Origin: Ilumatobacter sp.
GTDB lineage: Bacteria; Actinomycetota; Acidimicrobiia; Acidimicrobiales; Ilumatobacteraceae
DNA length: 37,101 nt
Assembly (NCBI GenBank): GCA_018666235.1
Contig: JABJAB010000012.1
Coordinates: 1 to 37,101 of the forward strand
Reading direction: 5' to 3'
Shown here piece after piece: positions 14,145 through 21,981 of the stretch. The notes beneath the pieces are model-generated. The model did not search any database. It worked only from the letters and a program-made list of their open reading frames with translations, and had not been told where the DNA came from. Every line of letters starts with the position of its first letter. The first letter of the stretch is position 1. Both the position numbers and the translations under genes were made by a program.

Positions 14145-15036
14145 CGTCACCATGACATCTGATCCGATGAGTGGAGGTGCCGCACTGCCATGGTTGCCAG
14201 TCGGGCGCATCGTCAACATCGATGGGCGCGGCGAGTTCTTCATCCGCGAACATCGCCATGCTGATCCGACGACGCCGACGGTCGTCCTGCTCCACGGATG
14301 GACAGCGTCGAGCGATCTGCAGTTCTTCACCGCCTACGAAGCGCTTGCAGAGCGCTGTTCGTTTGTCGGCATTGATCATCGCGGGCACGGCCGGGGGCTC
14401 AGGAGCCCGACTCCGTTCACACTCGAAGATGTCGCCGACGACGCCGCTGCCGTTCTACGTCACCTCGGCGATACCGACGTGGTGGCGATCGGCTACTCGA
14501 TGGGTGGACCGATCAGCATGTTGCTTGCCCGACGCCACCCTGATCTCGTTGCCGGTCTCGTCGCACAGGCGACAGCGCTCGAATGGAATGGCACGCTCCG
14601 CGAGCGATTGCGGTGGCGCTTTCTCCCTGCGATGGGCGCCGTATTGCGCTCGAGGGTTGCCGGTCGCTTCATGAAGAAATTCCTCGAGAAGATGCTCGCC
14701 GAGGGACACGGACTTCGGCAGTACATCCCCTGGCTGCGCGGAGAGTCACAACGCGCGGATATTGGCACTGTGCTCGAGGCGGGCAGGGCATTGGGTGCAT
14801 ACGACGCGACCGACTGGGCGGGAAGTCTTGATATTCCGGCAGGGATGTTGATCACGACCCACGATCGTCTCGTGAACCCCCGTAAACAGCGGGCGTTGGC
14901 CAAGGCGCTCGGTGCTGAGGTGCGTGAAATCGGGACCGATCATCTCGGCCCGTGGGAGCAGCCTGATCAGTTCTCGTCGGCCACGATCGAGTTGCTGTCG
15001 CTTGTGTCGCCGCTCGGCGTCGACCCCGAGAGCTGA
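14137..15036 (+). CDS. Alpha/beta hydrolase
   Basis: The 299-residue protein has the alpha/beta-hydrolase signs: oxyanion-hole motif LLHGWTAS (about residues 51-58), IDHRGHGRG, the nucleophile elbow GYSMGG with Ser121, a candidate acid in TTHDRLVNP near residue 248, and the likely catalytic His in GTDHLGPW near residue 272. A lid region with basic residues lies between. Substrates of such enzymes cannot be read from sequence; esters or lactones are likely. It overlaps the upstream Rossmann gene by 8 bp. Its 3' end overlaps the convergent DUF1003 gene by 70 bp. Later ATGs at 14152 and 14167 are possible starts. Confidence 0.85.
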   Translation: MADVTMTSDPMSGGAALPWLPVGRIVNIDGRGEFFIREHRHADPTTPTVVLLHGWTASSDLQFFTAYEALAERCSFVGIDHRGHGRGLRSPTPFTLEDVADDAAAVLRHLGDTDVVAIGYSMGGPISMLLARRHPDLVAGLVAQATALEWNGTLRERLRWRFLPAMGAVLRSRVAGRFMKKFLEKMLAEGHGLRQYIPWLRGESQRADIGTVLEAGRALGAYDATDWAGSLDIPAGMLITTHDRLVNPRKQRALAKALGAEVREIGTDHLGPWEQPDQFSSATIELLSLVSPLGVDPES

Positions 15037-15518
15037 GCAACCTGCGTTGACAACGCTTCGATTGTCTCATGCAGGCGATCGATTCGGTCGCCGAAGTCTT
15101 CGCCGGTGACCATGTCGCTCATTGTGACGCGGACACTCGCGATTTCGCGAGCGAGGAACTCGGTGTCGCTCTGAGTTCGTTCGGCGACTTCGCGGTCATT
15201 CTCGGACGTGATCCGATCTCGGCGTTCCTGACGGGACTGGGCAAGCAAGATCAGCGGCGCGGCGTATGAGGCCTGGACCGACAGCACAAGCGTGAGCAGC
15301 ACGAAACCACGTGCCCAGGAGTCGAAGACGAATCGGTCCGGCGCCGCGATGTTGTGGATGATCCAGAGCGCGATGACGATCGTTTGAAAGACGAGGAACC
15401 GCGCCGTACCCAGGAAGTTCGCGATCGATTCAGCGAATGCCCCGAAGACGTCTGAGTCGTATTGCACGCCGATGCGATGCGACGACCGCGGTTCGGAGAG
15501 GTTCTCGCGCCGTCTCAT
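14967..15518 (-). CDS. DUF1003 membrane protein
   Basis: The 183-residue product carries the DUF1003 core: DVFGAFAESIANFLGTARFLVFQ leading into a first membrane helix, then a second helix GFVLLTLVLSVQASYAAPLILLAQ and the basic SRQERRDR. A C-terminal heptad-rich segment ending HETIEALSTQVAQL is probably a coiled coil. The family's function is unknown. Its ATG overlaps the stop of the MgtE_N-CBS gene as ATGA (15515-15518), a strong sign of translational coupling. The two are also neighbours in other actinobacteria, so they probably act together. Upstream in-frame ATGs inside the partner gene are rejected. The last 23 codons are antisense to the hydrolase gene. Confidence 0.88.
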   Translation of the reverse strand: MRRRENLSEPRSSHRIGVQYDSDVFGAFAESIANFLGTARFLVFQTIVIALWIIHNIAAPDRFVFDSWARGFVLLTLVLSVQASYAAPLILLAQSRQERRDRITSENDREVAERTQSDTEFLAREIASVRVTMSDMVTGEDFGDRIDRLHETIEALSTQVAQLSGSTPSGDTSDSNSIVADEN

Positions 15519-16774
15519 GTGGCGCTCACTTCCGGTGTGCGTGATGGGCGCTGCCGCTTGCGCCACACGGGTCCAAGCATGCGGTCGATCACGTCGTCGA
15601 CGGTGACCGCGCCGAGCAGGCGACCAGCCTGGTCGCACACTGCGACTGCGAGCATGTCGTAGCTGGCAAGACGTTCAGCAACTTCGCGGTCGCTGATCTC
15701 TGGGCTGACGATGGGAACATCGTCGAGGAGGCGGCCGATCTCCATGTTGGGCGGCTCGCGCAGCAGACGCTGGACATGCGCGATGCCCAGGAACTTGCCG
15801 GTCGGGGCCTTGAACGGTGCGTTGCACACGAAAACTTGTGCAGCAATGCTGACGACCCAGTCCGGGTGACGCACCTGTGCCAGGGCCTCGGCGACGGTTG
15901 CGGTGGGACCGAGGATGATCACCTCGGGCGTCATCAGGCCACCGGCGGTACCTTCTTCGTACGACAGCAGGCGGCGCACCGTTGCGGCATCGTCGTCGTC
16001 CATGACGTCGAGCATCTGTTCCTGCTGCGTCTTCGACATCTGGCCGAGCAAATCGGCGAGGTCATCGAAGTCCATCTCATCGAAGACGCCTTCAAGCCGC
16101 TCGCGGTCGAGGCTCTCGACGATACGAACCTGCTCTTCCTCTGGCAGTTCTTCGAGCACGTCGGCGAGTCGCTCGTCATCCATTGCTTCCGCAATCTGGT
16201 GGCGTTGCTCGCTGCTGAGCGCGCGCACGAACGCAGCGACTTCAGCCGGATGGAAATCTCGGAGACGGGCTGCTTCGGCCTGCATCTCAGTCGGCTTGTC
16301 GAAGAGTGCCGGCACTTGCTCGTAGTCGACGAGTCGGTACGTCGGGCGGCGTCGGAGTGAGCTACGCGAAGCCAGGCGAACCTTGTCGATCTCCCACCAT
16401 GATGAGCGACCATCGGACTTCGGTTGCATGGCGATGTCGCTGACCGTTTCGTTGCCGACCTTGCGATCGATGAGCTCGGCGTTGATCAAGACCTCACCAG
16501 GGCGCGGCTTGAACGGGTTGAGATCGACGTCCCAGCTCTGCAGCCGCACACCGTCGCCGTTTAACTCGCTCACTCGATTGGCGTTGACGAAGATCCGTCG
16601 GCGCTGGCTGGAGGCGACAAAACCCACAATCTTCGGTGGAATGCCGGCCTCGTCCTCGTCGCCTGGACGGCCGGGAATAGCCACCAGGTCTTCGACGCGC
16701 CCGATGGGAGCCCCGCCGGCATCGAGCAGCGGGAGGCGCAGGACGCGGAATGCGTAGATCAATTCCCCAGCCAT
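15515..16774 (-). CDS. PRC-barrel / MgtE_N / tandem-CBS regulatory protein without a transporter domain
   Basis: The 419-residue protein has a PRC-barrel-like N-terminal region (about residues 1-150), an MgtE N-terminal superhelical domain (about 175-275, with FHPAEVAAFVRAL, LEELPEEEQVRIVESL and the MDFDDLADLLGQM repeat) and a CBS pair (about 285-400, ending LLGAVTVDDVIDRML). In MgtE channels these domains sense Mg2+ and gate the pore. Here no membrane helices follow, so the protein should be cytosolic. It may regulate a separate channel, perhaps the coupled DUF1003 protein. A leaderless-type TAACCT stands 6 nt before ATG 16774. It is divergent from the DUF389 gene. Confidence 0.88.
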   Translation of the reverse strand: MAGELIYAFRVLRLPLLDAGGAPIGRVEDLVAIPGRPGDEDEAGIPPKIVGFVASSQRRRIFVNANRVSELNGDGVRLQSWDVDLNPFKPRPGEVLINAELIDRKVGNETVSDIAMQPKSDGRSSWWEIDKVRLASRSSLRRRPTYRLVDYEQVPALFDKPTEMQAEAARLRDFHPAEVAAFVRALSSEQRHQIAEAMDDERLADVLEELPEEEQVRIVESLDRERLEGVFDEMDFDDLADLLGQMSKTQQEQMLDVMDDDDAATVRRLLSYEEGTAGGLMTPEVIILGPTATVAEALAQVRHPDWVVSIAAQVFVCNAPFKAPTGKFLGIAHVQRLLREPPNMEIGRLLDDVPIVSPEISDREVAERLASYDMLAVAVCDQAGRLLGAVTVDDVIDRMLGPVWRKRQRPSRTPEVSAT

Positions 16775-16780
16775 TCGGCC

Positions 16781-16786
16781 AGGTTA
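16781..16786 (-). promoter_or_regulatory. -10 hexamer for the MgtE_N-CBS gene
   Basis: TAACCT (minus strand) ends 6 nt before ATG 16774. The divergent DUF389 gene uses the identical hexamer. Confidence 0.6.
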
Positions 16787-16854
16787 ATGGTGTCGCTGAA
16801 CGTAGACGGGAACGCTGGCACCTCCGGCGCTGCTGATTCGTGCTCCACATTTCG

Positions 16855-16860
16855 TAACCT
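16855..16860 (+). promoter_or_regulatory. -10 hexamer for the DUF389 gene
   Basis: TAACCT ends 7 nt before ATG 16868 and supports that start over the in-frame GTG at 16787. Confidence 0.6.
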
Positions 16861-16867
16861 CGGCTCG

Positions 16868-18475
16868 ATGACTGATACCCGAGGCGCTGCGTCGAGCACC
16901 GGCACGGGCGCGAGTGACCAGGATCCGTCACTCACCACCTTGCAGCGACCGCGCGTGTGGTGGCACCGACATCTCGACTCCGAAGAGCGCCAACGCGTGA
17001 TGTTGGAACTTGCGATCAGGCGGCAAGAGCACTGGGGGTTCCGGTTCGCGATGATGACGACGCTGTCGGTCATCGTCGCCGTCATGGGCTTGTCTGCAGA
17101 CTCCGCTGCCGTGGTGATCGGAGCCATGCTGCTCGCGCCCTTGATGACGCCTGTTCTCGCGACGGCAGCGTGCATTTCGATGGCTCTTTTTCGCAAAGCG
17201 CTGCGTTCGTTCGGCGTGGTCGCGTTGGCCACTGTTGGTTCCATCGCGCTCTCCTACGTCCTCGCTGCGATCTTCATGAACGGCGAGCTACCTGGCGAGG
17301 TCACCAGTCGTGTTGCCCCGGACATCCGCGACCTCGTCGTGGCGCTCGGAGCGGGTACCGCTGGCGCGTATGCGACGGTGCGCAAGGACACGTCGAGTTC
17401 GTTGCCTGGCGTTGCCGTTGCCGTCGCGTTGATTCCGCCGCTGGCAACGGTCGGCATCACGCTCGAAGCAGGGAACCCAACATTCGCGCGCGGCGCGATG
17501 TTGCTGTACACGACCAACCTGGCCGCGATCATCCTCGCCGGCGCTGTCGTGTTCGTCATCACGGGATTTGTTCCGCCGAAGCGACTTGCAACGACAGGTC
17601 TTCGTTCGCTGGCCGTTTCGGCAATGGTGTTGATCGTGGTGGTCGCGATCGCCATCCCACTGTTCCAAGCGTCGACCTCCGCCGTGGAACAGAGTGACCG
17701 TGAGATCGAGGCACAACAGATCGTCGCCACATGGTTGGGACCGGTGGAAGCAACGCGCACTCCCGACATCACGTTCGAAGGTGAGCGCATCACGGTGTCG
17801 GTGCGCAGCTTCGAGCCGCCCATCGACCAGACGGCATTGGTCGAAGCGATGGAGGCAGAGTTCGGCGCTGATCGAATCGTGTCGACTGAATGGGATCAGG
17901 TGCAGCGCGCCGTTACGACCGCGACCGCCGTGCCGACGACCACGATTGTCAGCGACGAAGAGCGGTTGCAAGCTGAAGTCGAGATCATCGTCGACGACTG
18001 GTTGGCCGAGGACGCACCACCGAGCGGTCGCCGACGCGACGCATTGACCATTGCCGATGGCGTCGTGCGTGTCGACGCAAGTGGTGTCGGTGACGCGCCG
18101 TCGGTGGCGTCACTGATTGAACGTCTTGACGCCGAGCTCGAGCAGACGTTGGAAGTCCAGCTGACCTGGTTGAAGCGCGAGGATGTCCCGAACGGAGAGC
18201 CTGAACCCACAAGGGACGAGGTGCTGTTCGGTCCCGTCGAGGTCGAGGTCGAAGCATGGGCCACGGTCAACGAAGTGGCGGTGGAGGGCCTGACAATCGT
18301 CGACGGTCAGGTCATCGTGAAGCTCACCGGGCCCGTGCAACCCGATGCCACCGGGCTGGTCGATTCCATCGATGAATTGTTGGGGACGACGGGCGATGTG
18401 CAGGTGTTGTTCACGCGGCGCCTCGACATCACGACGACGACCACGATCTTGCGAGTGGTGAATACGCCGCTCTGA
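16868..18475 (+). CDS. DUF389 multi-pass membrane protein with long soluble C terminus
   Basis: The N-terminal 290 residues form a DUF389 (TIGR00341-like) membrane domain with about seven hydrophobic segments. These include the family-typical VVIGAMLLAPLMTPVLA and GVAVAVALIPPLATVG. The biochemical role of DUF389 is not established. The remaining 240 residues are soluble and acidic, with repeated domains of the form VDDWLAED...VRVDASG and PVQPDATGLVDSIDELLG that resemble short alpha/beta modules. At 535 residues it is longer than many family members because of this tail. ATG 16868 is chosen because of TAACCT 7 nt before it. Its stop TGA abuts the convergent gene's stop with no bases between. 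Confidence 0.85.
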   Translation: MTDTRGAASSTGTGASDQDPSLTTLQRPRVWWHRHLDSEERQRVMLELAIRRQEHWGFRFAMMTTLSVIVAVMGLSADSAAVVIGAMLLAPLMTPVLATAACISMALFRKALRSFGVVALATVGSIALSYVLAAIFMNGELPGEVTSRVAPDIRDLVVALGAGTAGAYATVRKDTSSSLPGVAVAVALIPPLATVGITLEAGNPTFARGAMLLYTTNLAAIILAGAVVFVITGFVPPKRLATTGLRSLAVSAMVLIVVVAIAIPLFQASTSAVEQSDREIEAQQIVATWLGPVEATRTPDITFEGERITVSVRSFEPPIDQTALVEAMEAEFGADRIVSTEWDQVQRAVTTATAVPTTTIVSDEERLQAEVEIIVDDWLAEDAPPSGRRRDALTIADGVVRVDASGVGDAPSVASLIERLDAELEQTLEVQLTWLKREDVPNGEPEPTRDEVLFGPVEVEVEAWATVNEVAVEGLTIVDGQVIVKLTGPVQPDATGLVDSIDELLGTTGDVQVLFTRRLDITTTTTILRVVNTPL

Positions 18476-20590
18476 TCAGGCGGGGTGACCCACCTCGACC
18501 AGCGTGTCCCAGAACGCGACGCCGCCGCCCCACTCCGTCAGGGTGTCGTTGGTGAGTGCGTTGACGGTCTTGCCATCTGAGTGATGTGCACTCCACCATC
18601 CCCATGGGATCGCGATGACCCCGGGGCGCAGTCGCTCGGTGATTTTCACTGGGACTTCGATCGACCCCCGGTGATTCCACACGCGTGCAACGTCTCCGTC
18701 TGCAAGTTGGCGATGCGCGGCGTCTTCAGCAGAGAGTTCGACGAACGGCCCACCCTCGGCAGGCCCATGCTTCGGCAGATGGGAGTAACCCGAGTTGAGG
18801 AATCGAGCGTGATGCTTGGGGGTGAGGAGCTGGAGTGGGAATTGAGCAACGAGGGTGGCATCGCCACCGGGCCCCTCGTTCGGTGCAACGTAGGTCGGCA
18901 TTCGGGGTTGACCCATCGCTTCGAGTTCGTCGGACGCGAGGTGGACGCGACCGGTTGGCGTGTCGAAGTCGCCGTCGCCAAAGGGGCGACCGTCATCGGG
19001 GTAATCCGCTCGGAGCCAACCCGATGAGCGCAATGCATCGATATCGATGGCGGGGAGCGCCTCGCGCATGATCGTGTCGTCGTCGTCGAAGAGCGCTGGT
19101 TCGGTGTAGCCCATTGCAGCCGCAAGGCGCCGGAAGAGTTCGGTGTTGTTCACCGTTTCGCCGGGCGGGTCGATCGCTGCGTGGTTGTAGTTGATGTGCA
19201 GTGAGCCCCATGACAGCACGATGTCGTCGGCTTCGATCTGCGTTGTTGCTGGCAGCACGATGTCGGCGTAGCGCGCGGTGTCGGTCATGAACTGTTCGTG
19301 GACGACCGTGAAGAGGTCATCTCGAAGCAGACCGCGTCGCGTTGCCTCGGCATTCGGCGTGGTCACGACCGGGTTGCAGTTCCAGTTGATGAAGGCATGG
19401 ATGCCAGGACCGTCAGTTTCGCCAGCATGCGGGTGCGTCAGAATCTCTCCAAGGCGGCTCATGTTCAGTGTGCGTGCGTCGCCTACTTCCATGTCCGGCC
19501 GCAGCATCGCGTCGACATCAATGTTGCTCTCAGTCCATGCTCCGGTGCTTTTCGACAATCCACCGCCACGTTCGGCCCAGGCTCCTGTGAGCGCGGGGAG
19601 ACAGGCCAGCGTTCGGTGGAACATGGCACCGTTCTCGTGGTGTTCCGGTCCGACCAGGGTCCGGATTCCGGCCGGTCGAATGGTTGCGTAGTCATGTGCG
19701 AGTTGGGTGATGACGGTGGCGTCCACACTGCAGACTTCGGCGGCGCGTTCTGGAGTCCAGTCGGCCACTGCGGCGCGCAGTTCGTCGAAGCCGAGTGTGT
19801 GGTCGGCGACCCAGTCATCGTTGGTGAGGCCGTCGCGAATCAGCACGTGCATCACGGCCAGCATCATGGCGATGTCGGTGCCGGGCAGCGGCTGGATGAA
19901 CTGGTCACCGACCGCAGAGTTGACCGCGTCAGCGGTGAGGGTGCGAATTGGATCGATCACGACGAGCCGCGCGCCGTTGGCTCGAGCTGTCTCGATCGTC
20001 GGCCAGAGGTGACGATTGGTGAGTCGGGTGTTGGTTCCCCACAGGATGATGAGCTTGCTGTGTTCGTGCTCCATTGGGTCGAGGCCGCGCGGTGAGCCCA
20101 TGGTCTTGCTCATGCCGGCGCCAACTGTGACGCCGCAGATGGCGCGCACCAGTTTGGTCGCTCCCATGTGGCCGAAGAATCGTCCGCTCAATCCCATGAG
20201 TGAGACCAAGCTCTGGTTGCCGGCATCGGAGTAGGGGAGGACGGCTTCGGCGCCGTGCTCGTCGATGACGCGATGCAGGTTGGCGGAAATATCGGTGAGC
20301 GCTTCGTGCCAGGTGATTTGCTCGAATTCGCCGCTGCCCTTGGGCCCGACTCGTCGCAGTGGGTGGAGGAGGCGCTCTGGGCTGTACACCCGATCGAGGA
20401 ATCGGTTGACCTTGGGGCACAACTCGCCAGCTGAATACGGATGCTCGGACCAGCCGCGGAGCTTCACCGCGACCGGCGCTGCGTCGGGCACTTCTTCTAC
20501 TGTGACCATCCAGCCACATGAGTCGGGACAGTCGTGGTGGCAGGTGCCCTGCACGGTGCGGACAGTGGTGGTCAGCGCCGCGTCGGTCAT
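18476..20590 (-). CDS. Molybdopterin-dependent oxidoreductase (formate dehydrogenase/BisC-like)
   Basis: The 704-residue protein belongs to the DMSO-reductase superfamily that binds bis-molybdopterin guanine dinucleotide. An N-terminal [4Fe-4S] motif is clear: C17-x3-C21-x3-C25 ... C58 in CHHDCPDSC and ELCPKV. Then come the family block WHEALTDI, a cofactor-binding ILWGTNTRLTNRHLW, the VVIDPIRT strand, VLPATTQIEADD, and a C-terminal cofactor-clamp domain starting near QLLTPKHHARFLNS. No Tat signal is visible, so it is probably cytoplasmic. No partner electron-transfer subunits or cofactor genes are adjacent. The substrate is unknown. Start ATG 20590 is set by TAACAT 7 nt upstream; ATG 20596 is a near alternative. 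Confidence 0.88.
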   Translation of the reverse strand: MTDAALTTTVRTVQGTCHHDCPDSCGWMVTVEEVPDAAPVAVKLRGWSEHPYSAGELCPKVNRFLDRVYSPERLLHPLRRVGPKGSGEFEQITWHEALTDISANLHRVIDEHGAEAVLPYSDAGNQSLVSLMGLSGRFFGHMGATKLVRAICGVTVGAGMSKTMGSPRGLDPMEHEHSKLIILWGTNTRLTNRHLWPTIETARANGARLVVIDPIRTLTADAVNSAVGDQFIQPLPGTDIAMMLAVMHVLIRDGLTNDDWVADHTLGFDELRAAVADWTPERAAEVCSVDATVITQLAHDYATIRPAGIRTLVGPEHHENGAMFHRTLACLPALTGAWAERGGGLSKSTGAWTESNIDVDAMLRPDMEVGDARTLNMSRLGEILTHPHAGETDGPGIHAFINWNCNPVVTTPNAEATRRGLLRDDLFTVVHEQFMTDTARYADIVLPATTQIEADDIVLSWGSLHINYNHAAIDPPGETVNNTELFRRLAAAMGYTEPALFDDDDTIMREALPAIDIDALRSSGWLRADYPDDGRPFGDGDFDTPTGRVHLASDELEAMGQPRMPTYVAPNEGPGGDATLVAQFPLQLLTPKHHARFLNSGYSHLPKHGPAEGGPFVELSAEDAAHRQLADGDVARVWNHRGSIEVPVKITERLRPGVIAIPWGWWSAHHSDGKTVNALTNDTLTEWGGGVAFWDTLVEVGHPA

Positions 20591-20597
20591 GGACATG

Positions 20598-20603
20598 ATG
20601 TTA
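20598..20603 (-). promoter_or_regulatory. -10 hexamer for the molybdopterin oxidoreductase
   Basis: TAACAT (minus strand) ends 7 nt before ATG 20590. It is too close (1 nt) to the upstream ATG 20596 to serve that start. Confidence 0.6.
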
Positions 20604-20662
20604 TGACCGCTGTGCCCTCCACCTGTTCGCACGGCGTCTGGACCGGTGTGCGGCAGTGATGT

Positions 20663-20668
20663 CATGCT
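20663..20668 (+). promoter_or_regulatory. -10-like CATGCT for the histidine phosphatase
   Basis: CATGCT ends 6 nt before ATG 20675. It is the second of three identical hexamers at this position in the window. Confidence 0.4.
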
Positions 20669-20674
20669 GGGGCG

Positions 20675-21337
20675 ATGAGCGACGTGACACGCATGATTCT
20701 GATCCGCCACGGCCAGTCGGCTTCGAATGCCGAGGGTTGGCTGAGCGGCCAGGAGTCGTGCGGCGGGTTGACCGATCTTGGCGTCGCGCAGGCCGAAGCG
20801 CTTCGTTCACGACTGGCGGCCGACGAGTCGATGCGGCCCGATGCAGTGTTGGTCAGCACGATGCAACGAGCAGTCCACACCGCCGAGATCATCTCCGAGC
20901 CGCTCGGCATGGTGCCCGAACAGCACGCAGATCTGATGGAACGCACGTCGGGCGAAGCCGAAGGCCTGACGATCGCGCAGTACACCGAGAAGTACGGCAT
21001 CGCCCCATGGAGTGACTGGGAGAACCCCCTGTCGCCAGGCGGCGAGTCAGGTCTGGTGTTCGCCGACCGCGTGATGACGGCAACCGATCGGGTTGTGAAG
21101 GAGTACCGCGGCAAGACGGTGTGGGTCGTGTGCCATGGCGGCGTCATCATGGTGACTGCGGTCCGCCGTTGGCCCGGAGCATCTTTCGATCTCCGTCAGC
21201 TCCCGGTCGCCAGCCCACAGAACACTTCGGTCAGCGAGTGGCATGTCGATATCGACAGCAACTGGCGCATGTCCCGCTTTGCCGACGACACCCACCTTGT
21301 CGGTGTGAACAACGGCGCCGCCAACATCATCGGCTGA
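20675..21337 (+). CDS. Histidine phosphatase (phosphoglycerate-mutase-like) family protein
   Basis: The 220-residue product has the branch-1 histidine phosphatase motifs. LIRHGQSASNAEGWLSG near the N terminus carries the phospho-accepting His. VLVSTMQRAVHTAEII includes the conserved Arg and Thr. ERTSGEAEGLT holds a Glu-rich proton-donor region, and VCHGGVIM holds the second His. Similar proteins annotated as phosphoglycerate mutases are mostly broad-specificity phosphatases; acid phosphatase or GpmB-like activity is possible. It starts 84 bp from the divergent molybdopterin gene and ends 39 bp from the convergent NUDIX gene. Confidence 0.88.
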   Translation: MSDVTRMILIRHGQSASNAEGWLSGQESCGGLTDLGVAQAEALRSRLAADESMRPDAVLVSTMQRAVHTAEIISEPLGMVPEQHADLMERTSGEAEGLTIAQYTEKYGIAPWSDWENPLSPGGESGLVFADRVMTATDRVVKEYRGKTVWVVCHGGVIMVTAVRRWPGASFDLRQLPVASPQNTSVSEWHVDIDSNWRMSRFADDTHLVGVNNGAANIIG

Positions 21338-21376
21338 TCTGTCCGCGTCGCACGAGGGGTCAGATCCCGGTGTGAT

Positions 21377-21874
21377 TCAGTCTGCGGATTGCACGATCTG
21401 GCGGAGGTGAGGCCACGCTGCCGCAAAGCCTGCGTGGAGAGCGAGCTGCTCGACGTCGGCGGGAGCAAACCACTCGACTGCGTCGGTCTCAAAGTTGATC
21501 GAGCTGCCAAACCGTTCGTCGACCTCGACCACGACGGTGGTGTAGGCCCAATCGAGGGCCGGCTTGAAGATGTACTCGCCGAGCAATCGCGGCGTGCCCG
21601 GAACGACGCCAACCTCTTCTGAGGCTTCGCGCAGCGCACCTTCCATTGGCATCTCGCCCTGGTCGAGCGCGCCGCCGGCGCAGCTCCACGTGCCGCCTTC
21701 GTGGGCCATCTGCGATCGCTTCTGCAGCATGACCTTCGGCCCATCGCTTTCGCGCAGGACAAACACCACACCGGCTGCTCCGAACACACCCCATCGAACG
21801 TGGCCGTCACTACACCGAACGAACCCGTCTCCCGACAACCGTCCTGCCTGTTGGCCCGCCTGTTCTTCGAACAT
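21377..21874 (-). CDS. NUDIX hydrolase
   Basis: The 165-residue protein carries a complete NUDIX box, GALDQGEMPMEGALREASEEVGV, matching Gx5Ex7REUxEExGU with all metal-binding Glu residues present. A strand GVFGAAGVVFVLR precedes it and KVMLQKRS, typical of mutator-type NUDIX enzymes, leads in. It hydrolyses nucleoside-diphosphate-linked compounds; the exact substrate is open. I chose ATG 21874 (MFEEQAGQQ) because the domain begins soon after. An in-frame ATG at 21934 would add 20 residues. Neither has a clear ribosome site or a TANNNT hexamer. It is divergent from mycothione reductase, with about 107 bp between starts. Confidence 0.85.
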   Translation of the reverse strand: MFEEQAGQQAGRLSGDGFVRCSDGHVRWGVFGAAGVVFVLRESDGPKVMLQKRSQMAHEGGTWSCAGGALDQGEMPMEGALREASEEVGVVPGTPRLLGEYIFKPALDWAYTTVVVEVDERFGSSINFETDAVEWFAPADVEQLALHAGFAAAWPHLRQIVQSAD

Positions 21875-21981
21875 CGCCCCACCCTGCCACGCCGACCGGC
21901 GCACTGTCTCGTTTGCGCACCCATGTTGTGTCATCGGCGATCCATGGTGGGTACGCAAACGGGATGTGGTTGTATCGCTGC

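Noticed and set aside
16787..16867. Longer start (GTG 16787) for the DUF389 gene
   Set aside because: It would overlap the -10 hexamers of both divergent genes; ATG 16868 fits the leaderless rule.
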